Shown: one piece after another, positions 1 to 7,361 of the stretch
How positions within the stretch are numbered: the stretch's first letter is position 1
How the letters are laid out: the number at the start of each line of letters is the position of its first letter
NCBI RefSeq assembly: GCF_900000175.1
Contig: NZ_CWGJ01000011.1
Location: forward strand, 287,381-351,380
Length of the DNA: 64,000 nt
Direction of reading: 5' to 3'
Source: Estrella lausannensis
GTDB taxonomy: Bacteria; Chlamydiota; Chlamydiia; Chlamydiales; Criblamydiaceae
Translations under genes and position numbers: made by a program
Notes under the pieces: generated by a model
Told to the model about the DNA's origin: nothing
Seen by the model: only the letters and a program-made list of their open reading frames with translations
The model's database searches: none

Positions 1-57
1 TCTTGTATTCTCGAAGTCGGTAAAGAGATCCTTATGCCTTTCCAATCCCTTCTTTGG
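1..57 (-). pseudogene. 5'-truncated fragment of a third ankyrin-family paralog
   Basis: Read on the minus strand, this edge segment translates to NPKKGLERHKDLFTDFENTR. It aligns without gaps to the C-terminal domain of the protein at 2195-4144 (IKGLEDHMDRFADLENAR). An in-frame stop lies just upstream, and no ankyrin-like region precedes it because the intact gene at 100-2166 ends there. What is visible is therefore the stump of a third tandem copy whose 3' end lies beyond the window. It could instead be a short functional C-terminal gene with an unseen start, but no start codon is apparent. Confidence 0.6.
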
Positions 58-61
58 ATTG

Positions 62-90
62 AGGCGATTGTACGCAATTTACAATCGCCT
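62..90 (-). terminator. perfect 11-bp hairpin after the ankyrin-like gene
   Basis: AGGCGATTGTA pairs perfectly with TACAATCGCCT around a 7-nt loop, about 10 nt past the stop of the minus-strand gene ending at 100. No T-run follows on that strand, so it may be a weak terminator, a 3' stabiliser, or a scar between the intact gene and the truncated third copy. Confidence 0.4.
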
Positions 91-99
91 GCGGTAAAA

Positions 100-2166
100 T
101 TATCTAGCTGGGGAAACGGGATTTTCCGGCATGACAGCGCTCTTGATGGCTTTCTCCACAAATGATTTTGTGAGACGGGGATCACCTTTTTGCCCCCCCC
201 CGATCTGCTTGATAATCTTGCGGCGCGTCTCGTGTGTACACTCAAATGGATAGCTTTTTTCCACCTCGGCAATCAATTCAACGATCAGTTGCCTAACCTC
301 CCTGACCACTTTCGGCGTCGGGCTTTCAAATATGCCGTTATTCCAGCGATATTGCCTGAAGGCCAAAATAGCGACTCTTTCTTTTGCGGCCTTGTTTCTT
401 TGATCATCTAGATTCACCCACTTTTCGACGATTCTTTGCAATCCTGGGAAGAATGGGATCTCAGGGTGCTCTGCGATTAGAATCTCGCAGGCGATTTGAC
501 TGCGCAGTTCTTTATTGCTCCTTACCCAGGCAAACGAATCATTTTCCGGGCGGTTCCAGCTGTTATAAAGGGTTTCATAGATTTTGACGCGCGTCTGCTC
601 TAAAGCGTTCCGCGAAGTTTGGGCGATGAACTCAATGGGAAGAGGGGTTAGCAAACCATTTGTTGGGCTCTTTATCATTATACCCTCCAGTGGATCTTTA
701 GCTCCGAGAAGCAAAAGAAGTTTGGTAAAGCCGTGCTGATTTTTCATAAGGGCGGAAGTTAACGGCGAGGTTGCCTCAGAACCGCACTCGACGTTTAGAA
801 AAGGATTGATCGAGAGCATTGTCAGAGCAATGGGCCATTGCCTATGGTTAACAGCATGCCAAAAAGGAGTAGCTCCTCTGCAAAGGGATCTCTCGTAACT
901 AGTATCGACATTGGCATTGGGCTGCAATTGGATTGCTTTTGCGACAATAGGCCATTGCTGCATTTCAGCCGCCATCAGAAGAGGGGTTAAGCCTTTCAGA
1001 GGACCTTGGTGAGCTGTCGCACTTACTGAAGCATAGGGATAAAGATCCAAGACGGTGGAAAAGAGGTCCCAGCGCTTAGCCAAACCAAGGAAAAATAGAA
1101 CTGTGTAGCCTGCTTGATTGCCATCTGTGATCGCGGCGTTAATGTCTAGCCCTGGGTGCATCTTGAGGATCGTTTCAAAAACGTCCCATTGCGCCTCTCG
1201 GGCGGCAATCATTGGCAGCGTTATTCCGGGACAAGCTTTTGTATGGATCCGATTGTTCACCTGGCAATCCTGTCTGCTGACGAGCAACGACTTGACAATA
1301 TCCCATTGCGCATTTACGGCAGCAATATGGATGAGATTAGCCCCGACAGGCCCAGGTGCCTCTATATTATGGATGCGGGCGTTGATATCGACACGCGGGT
1401 AGGCGGCCAGTGTCTCCTTCACGAGATCCCATTGACCTTTCACCGCCATCAGGTAAAGCGCATTAGCTCCGGCGAAGGGGCCGCCAGAGATAACTGCGTT
1501 GATGTCGATCGTTTTTTTGCTGCTTAGAATATGGCGCACAAGATTCTGTTGTTTTTTAACAATAGCAGCTATGAAAACAGAAATTCCTTGATGTTTTCCG
1601 CTTGTTGGCGAGCTGTTAAAATCGATATCGATATTACTATCGACCATTTTCGTGAGGAGCTCCCATTTCCCATGATGTGCCAGAAACCAGGGAATGGAAG
1701 TTCCTTCAAATTCTCCGCCTGCCAGCACATCATTTAGACGATTGGCCGAGGCGAGCTCATGCATTAAATGGAGAAAAGTAAGGGTTCTCTCCGCACTTTC
1801 CAGCGCGGATTGATTTGCGCTTTTAGAGGATACAGTTTTAATTACCGATTCGATGAAATTTAGGATTTCCTCTTGCAACTTTAACTGCCCAGCAACTTCT
1901 GTAGAGAATGCTGGGGCGAACACAGGATTTCCATGCTTGACGCTCTCGATCTGCATGGCAACTTGTGCATTTGCATCAGATATATCTTTCATGACCGAAT
2001 CAGCGGGAATCTGGGAAGCCTCGCCTGTTTCGATCTTATGTTTCTTGGCAGCACTTTCAGTGCGTTCAGCAAGGCTCTCGCGGACTCTCTTGCTCGGGGC
2101 AGAGGTTTCGCTTTGATAAAGAGCAGCTTGCTGATTGATAAATAGACGGTCTTGAGTAGGTTGCAT
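100..2166 (-). CDS. ankyrin-like repeat protein, putative host-targeted effector (paralog 1)
   Basis: The 688-residue protein has three parts. The N-terminal part (about 1-95) is polar and carries a split basic cluster (KR at 26-27, KKHK at 41-44) resembling a bipartite nuclear-localisation signal. The middle (about 150-490) is a series of units of about 40 residues with the pattern G-x-T then A-x-x-x-Q-W-D-I-V then L-x-x-x-P-x-x-D-I-N-A, which reads as a lengthened ankyrin variant. The C-terminal domain (about 515-680) is shared with the next gene and ends in LTKSFVEKAIKSAV. The paralog lies 28 bp upstream in the same orientation, so the pair arose by tandem duplication. No enzymatic motif and no Sec signal peptide were seen. 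Ankyrin proteins of intracellular bacteria are often secreted effectors; that role is inferred here. The ATG start gives an N-terminus (MQP) matching the paralog's. Confidence 0.8.
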   Translation of the reverse strand: MQPTQDRLFINQQAALYQSETSAPSKRVRESLAERTESAAKKHKIETGEASQIPADSVMKDISDANAQVAMQIESVKHGNPVFAPAFSTEVAGQLKLQEEILNFIESVIKTVSSKSANQSALESAERTLTFLHLMHELASANRLNDVLAGGEFEGTSIPWFLAHHGKWELLTKMVDSNIDIDFNSSPTSGKHQGISVFIAAIVKKQQNLVRHILSSKKTIDINAVISGGPFAGANALYLMAVKGQWDLVKETLAAYPRVDINARIHNIEAPGPVGANLIHIAAVNAQWDIVKSLLVSRQDCQVNNRIHTKACPGITLPMIAAREAQWDVFETILKMHPGLDINAAITDGNQAGYTVLFFLGLAKRWDLFSTVLDLYPYASVSATAHQGPLKGLTPLLMAAEMQQWPIVAKAIQLQPNANVDTSYERSLCRGATPFWHAVNHRQWPIALTMLSINPFLNVECGSEATSPLTSALMKNQHGFTKLLLLLGAKDPLEGIMIKSPTNGLLTPLPIEFIAQTSRNALEQTRVKIYETLYNSWNRPENDSFAWVRSNKELRSQIACEILIAEHPEIPFFPGLQRIVEKWVNLDDQRNKAAKERVAILAFRQYRWNNGIFESPTPKVVREVRQLIVELIAEVEKSYPFECTHETRRKIIKQIGGGQKGDPRLTKSFVEKAIKSAVMPENPVSPAR

Positions 2167-2194
2167 ATGATTACAATAAGTTGGTTTTGGATGA

Positions 2195-4144
2195 TTATGA
2201 TTTATTCACTGTGCTGTGAAAATCGACAGCCGTGCGGATCGCCTTTTTTACGAAGGCTTTTGTGAGCTTTGGCTCACCTTCTTGCTCTTTGCCAATCTGC
2301 TCGATGATTTTGTGCCTGAGAGATTGTGTGTACTCAGTGCCTCTCTTTTTTTGCTCGCTATCCAGGCAGTACATTATCATGTTTTTGATGTCTGATATCG
2401 CTTTTGGCGCCATGTACTTGGTGATTTCATTGCTCCAGCGATATTCCCGATAAGCCAACGAGGAGATAATTGCTTTCGCCTGCCAATTTCTTGCATTCTC
2501 GAGGTCGGCAAAGCGATCCATATGGTCTTCCAATCCCTTGATGGGGATGATGTCGGGGTGATCATCAAGAAGGATCTGCAGGGCCAGTTTGCGCCTGATG
2601 CGATTGAATGGGGAGTCTTGGCCCTGGATAGATCCGGCTCGGCGGATTTCTTCAAACGCATCAATTTCCGAAATGTTCCATTGATTATACAAAAGTTCAA
2701 AGATTTTAACTCTTGTAGAGTGCAACTCATTCATTATCGCTTCGAGTATTTCGGTAGCGCTGTATGATTTGCCATCTTGATCAGGTAAAGAGTCAAATTT
2801 AGATCCATACTTGCTGGCGCCAAGAATAACTAGCAACTTAGCGAACCCTCTGTCAGTCATAAGCGCAAGATTCATGGGAGTAATATCACCCATTATCTCA
2901 CCAAAGTGTGATAATGATAGATCCGGAGCATTTTTATGCTCCAAGATGAACTTGGAAGGTTCATGAGTCCCAAAGCGGAAGGATGTTGTCCACAGTTGGG
3001 GCGCCCAAAGGGGGGTAGCATCCAGATTTAGAGTGGGTTTACGCTCTAGCAGAAGCCTGGCCATATCGTGCTGTTTTTTACATAATGCGCTCCAAAAAGG
3101 GGTTATCCCCACGCTTGGCCCCCACCGAGGTGCGGCATCGCAGTCAAGATTGGCATCAAGACGAAGGATTTGAGTGGCGATATCCCACTTTTGATCGGAG
3201 CAGGCTAGATAAAGGGGGGTGCCGCCGCTTGATAGGAGGCTTGTAGGCTTTGCCTCGACATCGAAATCGATTGGTAAGTTAAGATCGAGCATAAACTGCA
3301 CGGTATCCCACGACTCTTGCGCGCAGGCTAGAAGAAAAATAGTAACACCTTCTTCGTTCCCGTCTTTCGGAGCCTCATTGATATTCAGAGAAGGACTTGC
3401 AGTCAGAGCCTGGCGCACAATCTCCCACTTACCCTGAGAAGCTGCCCACCAAAGAGGGGATTGTGTGTTTTCAGGACAAAGGCTCCAGTCGATGAGAGGT
3501 CGTGTCTCAGAAAGCGAAAAGGCATAGTGCCAATCTCCCTTCATGGTTGCATTGTATAAACAGGTGTGTCCTTTGAAAAGTGGATCTTCCGGCGTAGCGT
3601 TGACATCAAGTTCGGGAAAGAGTTCTGCTATATTGAGTGCAATCTTCCAATCGCTGAAATATGTGGTAAGCCACAAAAAGTTGGCCCCTTTGTAGTGACC
3701 CTCTGTCAGACTGGCTCCGATCCCCTTTGACCGCCCCAGCTCAAGCATGAGGGTTAGCAGCTGTAGAATTTTATCGAATGAATCCGGCGACTCTTTTTGC
3801 AAGACCTTGAAAAGGGAAATTTTCTCAACCACGAACTGGAGCGCTTTTTTTGTCCAAATCGTTCTTTTTCTCTTGGTAGTGGAGTCTACCGCATCGGATT
3901 TTTTCAGTTTTTTGATCGGAGCTGATGTCTCTACAATCCGCTCATCGATTTCATTTAAGTTGTGGTCTTCCAGGGACTGGATGCGCCGCTTCTTTGTGGG
4001 GATTTCCGGTTGGGCTACTGCATCCCTTAGGCGCTTGCCAACCCTTTCAGTGCGATTGTCAGCATTCAATTCCGGTGACGGGGGATTCGAAAGGGGTGCG
4101 GGCTGGTCGTGATTGATTTGGCTAGTGTGGTGGATTGGTTGCAT
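2195..4144 (-). CDS. ankyrin-like repeat protein, putative host-targeted effector (paralog 2)
   Basis: This 649-residue paralog of the downstream gene has the same plan: an MQP start, a basic polar N-terminus, a middle region of ankyrin-like units with recurring W-D/W-E-I-V and P-x-L-x-x-x-x-A-P signatures (about 140-440), and the shared C-terminal domain ending in LTKAFVKKAIRTAV. The N-terminal basic clusters are stronger: KR at 37-38, a 12-residue spacer, then KKRR at 51-54 fits the classical bipartite nuclear-localisation pattern, and KKLKK plus KRKR follow at about 78-94. No catalytic motif or signal peptide is visible. It is probably transcribed with the downstream paralog (28-bp gap). 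Host nuclear targeting is a hypothesis from the basic clusters alone. Confidence 0.8.
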   Translation of the reverse strand: MQPIHHTSQINHDQPAPLSNPPSPELNADNRTERVGKRLRDAVAQPEIPTKKRRIQSLEDHNLNEIDERIVETSAPIKKLKKSDAVDSTTKRKRTIWTKKALQFVVEKISLFKVLQKESPDSFDKILQLLTLMLELGRSKGIGASLTEGHYKGANFLWLTTYFSDWKIALNIAELFPELDVNATPEDPLFKGHTCLYNATMKGDWHYAFSLSETRPLIDWSLCPENTQSPLWWAASQGKWEIVRQALTASPSLNINEAPKDGNEEGVTIFLLACAQESWDTVQFMLDLNLPIDFDVEAKPTSLLSSGGTPLYLACSDQKWDIATQILRLDANLDCDAAPRWGPSVGITPFWSALCKKQHDMARLLLERKPTLNLDATPLWAPQLWTTSFRFGTHEPSKFILEHKNAPDLSLSHFGEIMGDITPMNLALMTDRGFAKLLVILGASKYGSKFDSLPDQDGKSYSATEILEAIMNELHSTRVKIFELLYNQWNISEIDAFEEIRRAGSIQGQDSPFNRIRRKLALQILLDDHPDIIPIKGLEDHMDRFADLENARNWQAKAIISSLAYREYRWSNEITKYMAPKAISDIKNMIMYCLDSEQKKRGTEYTQSLRHKIIEQIGKEQEGEPKLTKAFVKKAIRTAVDFHSTVNKS

Positions 4145-4599
4145 GCGTACCTATTTTTACTTTTATGTTCTATCATTTTTGGCAGCCTATTACTTTATGC
4201 GACGGTACCTTAGAGTGTTACCTCGGGCAGGGGGCGAAGCCAAAATTAAGAATTTTTAGATGTTTGCGAATGAACAGGTTTTTATGAGGGAGTGAAATCA
4301 GAGAACTTGTTTTCAACCTGTGGTCTCAATTTTAGAAAAACTAATTAATTGAATTGCGGTTGTTATCGTATCCTTCAGGCTTTTATCGTTTTGCTGAGTC
4401 CTAAGGGCCTAGTAAACTGTAGGCCTATTTAACGTAAGGTGTTGTTTGAGTGATTTTTTTTGTTTTTTCTTGAGGTATTATATGATCATTTAACATTAAA
4501 TCAAATGTTATTTAATGAAAAACACGGTTACTTTATAGATAGTTTACTATACCGAAATAGACAAGATTGTTTTGTTGACATTTGCGCGACAGCTGTTTT
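4145..4599. other. 455-bp AT-rich gene-free stretch
   Basis: No convincing ORF or RNA gene is visible. It must hold the promoter for the ankyrin pair (minus strand) and the 3' end of the BrkB gene. A near-palindrome of CATTTAACATT and AAATGTTATTTAATG type lies at about 4482-4518 and could be a regulatory or terminator-like structure; the sequence alone does not settle it. Confidence 0.5.
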
Positions 4600-5841
4600 T
4601 TATTTAGGCTGTTGATTGTTAGGAAGAAAAGTGCGTTTTTTAAGTTCATCAAAAAAAGCATTCCATTCCTGGACGAAAAATTGAGGGTTCCGCCCTGAAA
4701 GCACAGCCTCTTTCCGCACCAAATCGGGCGTTAGCGCCTCAATCAGGTGATACATCGAAATGCTTCCGAAGGGGCATGCTGCCTGGTAGCGGCTTTCCAC
4801 CTCATGTCTTTCATGGGTTACTTTCACAAGTAAATTCGCGTGCGCCAGCATGGAAAAAAGCTGGAGCGAGAGGGAAGGGGAGAGTTGAAACTCTTTTGAA
4901 AACTCCTCGGGTGAGAGGGGAGGGGAACGTGTCTCGAAACGCTTCCACGACTCTGCCAGCAGCAGTGAGCCAATTGCCGGAAGGGCGGCTGCTATTTTTT
5001 CCCCATCTGCCTGACTTTCCGACAGCAGAACGCTGTCCTGCAGGTGGCGGGCTATCTCTGCGCCGAGCAGCACAATCCACCAGCTGAACTGCAGCCAGAG
5101 CAGAAAAAGGGGAAGTGCGGCAAAGCTGCCGTAAAGGGCGCTGTAACTGGTTAGGTTTACCTGGAAGGCTATGAAACTCTGCTGTAGAAGGTAAAAGAGA
5201 ATAGCTGCTATCAATCCCGCGAGTGCCCCATGAGCCAGTCTCACATGCGCTGCAGGAATGAAAATGTAGAGGAAGGCAAAAAATAGCCAGCTCAAGGCAA
5301 AGGTTGTCGCCTGAATCCAGAGGGTCTCAAAACCTCCCGGTATGTGCTCCAAACCAAAAATTCTGGCGTAGCGGGCCATGTCATTGAAAATGTAGATTGA
5401 AAAGGAGGAGATGAATGCAAAAAAGAGAGGGGCAAAGAGAATGATGGGCGGGTAGTCGCGCAGCATGGCGGCGAATGTCCTTGACGAATTAGTCTTCCAA
5501 ATGCTGTTAAATACTGTTTCGATAGTGCTGAACAGAAGGATGACCGACCAGATTAGTAAGATAATGCCGAAGCCGGCAATCAGGCTTCCTTTGGCATGTC
5601 TCAGTGTGGAGTCAATGAACTCGGTCAACCTAGCCGCAATTTCGGGATGGTCCGAAAGCACCACTTTTAGGTTTGAGTTGAGAACATCTTCGATGCCGAA
5701 GCCGTGGGCTATGCCAAATAAGACAGCCAACACCGGGACAATGGAAAAAAGGGTGTAATAGGTGAGTGCGGAAGCTTTCAAAAAGCATTCGTCTTTGACA
5801 AAGCCTTTGATTGCAGCTATAGGAACTGTCATCCATCGCAT
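4600..5841 (-). CDS. YihY/BrkB family (UPF0761-like) inner-membrane protein
   Basis: The 413-residue protein begins with the family signature: a cytoplasmic helix, then KASALTYYTLFSIVPVLAVL forming the first membrane segment. Further hydrophobic segments follow at about 90-110, 140-160, 180-205, 210-230 and 245-265, giving the usual six-helix core. The core is followed by a soluble tail of about 140 residues (270-413), which probably forms a winged-helix-like cytoplasmic domain as in other long members. The family, once wrongly named ribonuclease BN, has no firmly established biochemical activity; roles in envelope transport have been proposed. It is a single-gene unit facing away from the small genes at 6040. 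Confidence 0.85.
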   Translation of the reverse strand: MRWMTVPIAAIKGFVKDECFLKASALTYYTLFSIVPVLAVLFGIAHGFGIEDVLNSNLKVVLSDHPEIAARLTEFIDSTLRHAKGSLIAGFGIILLIWSVILLFSTIETVFNSIWKTNSSRTFAAMLRDYPPIILFAPLFFAFISSFSIYIFNDMARYARIFGLEHIPGGFETLWIQATTFALSWLFFAFLYIFIPAAHVRLAHGALAGLIAAILFYLLQQSFIAFQVNLTSYSALYGSFAALPLFLLWLQFSWWIVLLGAEIARHLQDSVLLSESQADGEKIAAALPAIGSLLLAESWKRFETRSPPLSPEEFSKEFQLSPSLSLQLFSMLAHANLLVKVTHERHEVESRYQAACPFGSISMYHLIEALTPDLVRKEAVLSGRNPQFFVQEWNAFFDELKKRTFLPNNQQPK

Positions 5842-6039
5842 AGAAGATACCTGTTATATTCAGGGGAAAATTACGATTCGCAAGACATGTGTGGTTGCCA
5901 AGTCCTTCCGAATCAAACTCCAATTTTATTTACTTTTTATCGCTTTCTTGTTACTTTCTTGGGACATTTTTTTATTTTTTCTTCAAATTGAACAAAACTG
6001 ACGATATCTAAATTATCGTTTTTATGGTTAAGGATTTTT

Positions 6040-6372
6040 ATGAGTAGCGTATCGATTACGGTTAAATGTCATACGGGCGATCTCGAGGAGCTGATCTTTC
6101 GCGCCTCCGAACACAACGGCGGTGTAGCGAGAGGTGAACCAACCCGATGCAAAAAGACTGGCAACACCAATATTTTGATTGTCTCCCTCTATATGCCGAC
6201 GGTTGCGCAGACAGTGCGTAAATCGAAATTTGATTCTCTTGAGGAAGCATTAAGGAAAAACGGAAAATTGATTTGCAAGATCAAAGAAGAGGGGAAAAAG
6301 AGGCTCAAAGTTTTCAGCTGCGCCGCCATCGTCTCTAAAACAGCCAGCGACTATTTCGTTTTTGAGCGCTAA
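6040..6372 (+). CDS. small unknown protein, paralog of next gene
   Basis: The 110-residue protein is not recognised. It is clearly paralogous to the 138-residue product at 6399-6815: both share an opening of type h-x-h-x-x-H-x-x-D-L-x-E-L-I, a central ph-P-x-h-x-x-x-h-R-x-S-x-x-D-x-h-E-x-A-L-x-x-x-G-x-x-I region and a tail K-K-L-K-V-x-x-x-A-A-I-x-x-K-T-A-x-x-x-F-x-F-E-R. The ATG has an AAGGA ribosome-binding site. The 26-bp gap to the next gene suggests a three-gene operon. There is no signal peptide or membrane segment, and the predicted fold is a mixed alpha/beta soluble domain. Confidence 0.7.
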   Translation: MSSVSITVKCHTGDLEELIFRASEHNGGVARGEPTRCKKTGNTNILIVSLYMPTVAQTVRKSKFDSLEEALRKNGKLICKIKEEGKKRLKVFSCAAIVSKTASDYFVFER

Positions 6373-6398
6373 ATCGATCATTCCTACAGAAGGTTTTT

Positions 6399-6815
6399 AT
6401 GAACAGCAACGAATGCCTTAAAATCCGTTTTCATGAGGCAGATCTCACGGAGCTGATCTATTGGGCGAACCACAAAGACTACACGGTCGTCGGAGCTAGG
6501 CGCATAAAACCTTCCGTCACATCCCCACGCAGCGGGAAGGTTTCGTCCCGCGCGAAAGAGGATGAAGAATATGAGATGATTGCCTCGGTTGTGATACCGA
6601 TTATCACCAATAAAATACGCTCCTCGCAGCTTGATGCATTTGAATCTGCACTAAAAAAAGAGGGGCGGATGATTTGGAAAATCGATGTTATCGATAGCAA
6701 AAAACTCAAAGTCTATATTGCGGCAGCAATCTTCTTCAAAACAGCTGACGGCACGTTCCAATTTGAGCGTCTAGCACATACTAAACATATCGAAAAAGAC
6801 ACAAAAGACCTTTAA
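6399..6815 (+). CDS. small unknown protein, paralog of preceding gene
   Basis: The 138-residue paralog of the upstream gene contains an insert of about 20 residues (around 35-60) rich in Ser, Arg and Lys that the shorter copy lacks, and a short polar tail after the common F-x-F-E-R motif. The same conserved blocks (A-D-L-T-E-L-I, S-x-L-D-A-F-E-x-A-L-K-K, K-K-L-K-V) are present. The start is ATG with an AGAAGG-type ribosome-binding site. Function is unknown. The tandem duplication and the kinase gene downstream make an accessory, host-interaction role conceivable but unproven. Confidence 0.7.
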   Translation: MNSNECLKIRFHEADLTELIYWANHKDYTVVGARRIKPSVTSPRSGKVSSRAKEDEEYEMIASVVIPIITNKIRSSQLDAFESALKKEGRMIWKIDVIDSKKLKVYIAAAIFFKTADGTFQFERLAHTKHIEKDTKDL

Positions 6816-6831
6816 TGGCAGAGAGATAAAT

Positions 6832-7137
6832 ATGGCAGCGGTTTCCGATTTTAGAAGTGGGTTCCCATCGGTTTCTTGTAACTCGTCAGAGTTTGAAAAG
6901 ACTGAACGCAACTTGAAGAAAGCTGGATATTATATTCTTGATATGACTTCGCAAGACGGTTCTGTCGATTTCCGCTATTGCGACCTACGGCAGGGGTTCC
7001 TTTGCCCGGAGCGGCACCTGGAAAATGCGGTTCATTATTTCAATGAACGCGGAATTACCGTCACGCAAGGAGTTCCTTGTGAAATTCCGCGTCATCTCAT
7101 GCTTTCGCTGGAAAAAGCGAGCGGTCTTATACCGTAA
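6832..7137 (+). CDS. small unknown protein, third gene of cluster
   Basis: The 101-residue protein is not recognised and is not obviously homologous to the two genes before it. It contains a D-F-R-Y-C-D-L-R motif near residue 46, a Cys-containing F-L-C-P segment and an amphipathic C-terminal helix. The ATG follows the previous stop by 16 bp with a GAGAG ribosome-binding site, so it is probably cotranscribed. The coding call rests on length, spacing and codon usage similar to its neighbours. Confidence 0.6.
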   Translation: MAAVSDFRSGFPSVSCNSSEFEKTERNLKKAGYYILDMTSQDGSVDFRYCDLRQGFLCPERHLENAVHYFNERGITVTQGVPCEIPRHLMLSLEKASGLIP

Positions 7138-7361
7138 GCTGTCGTTTAAGGAAGAGGGGGGGGGGCACCTCCTTTTTCTTCATTTTGTAAGGTCTGATAA
7201 TCTATGTTATGTTAGAAAATAGCCCCAAATCCTGCCTTTTCCGCAAAAACAAATCCAGTTTAAAAAATAATTTAAATTCAGTTATTATATAGTTAGTCAG
7301 TAGATTTATTGGTTGTTGTTTATTCTGCTTCTTAAAAATAGTAATTATTTATGAGGGCAAC

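Noticed and set aside
2377-2730. 117-residue minus-strand ORF inside the ankyrin-like gene
   Set aside because: It overlaps the larger, homologous frame entirely and has no family features; it is an out-of-frame shadow.
100-4144. Leucine-rich or TPR repeats instead of ankyrin
   Set aside because: Unit spacing, the G-x-T opening and D-I-N-A turns fit ankyrin-like helices better than LRR or TPR consensus.
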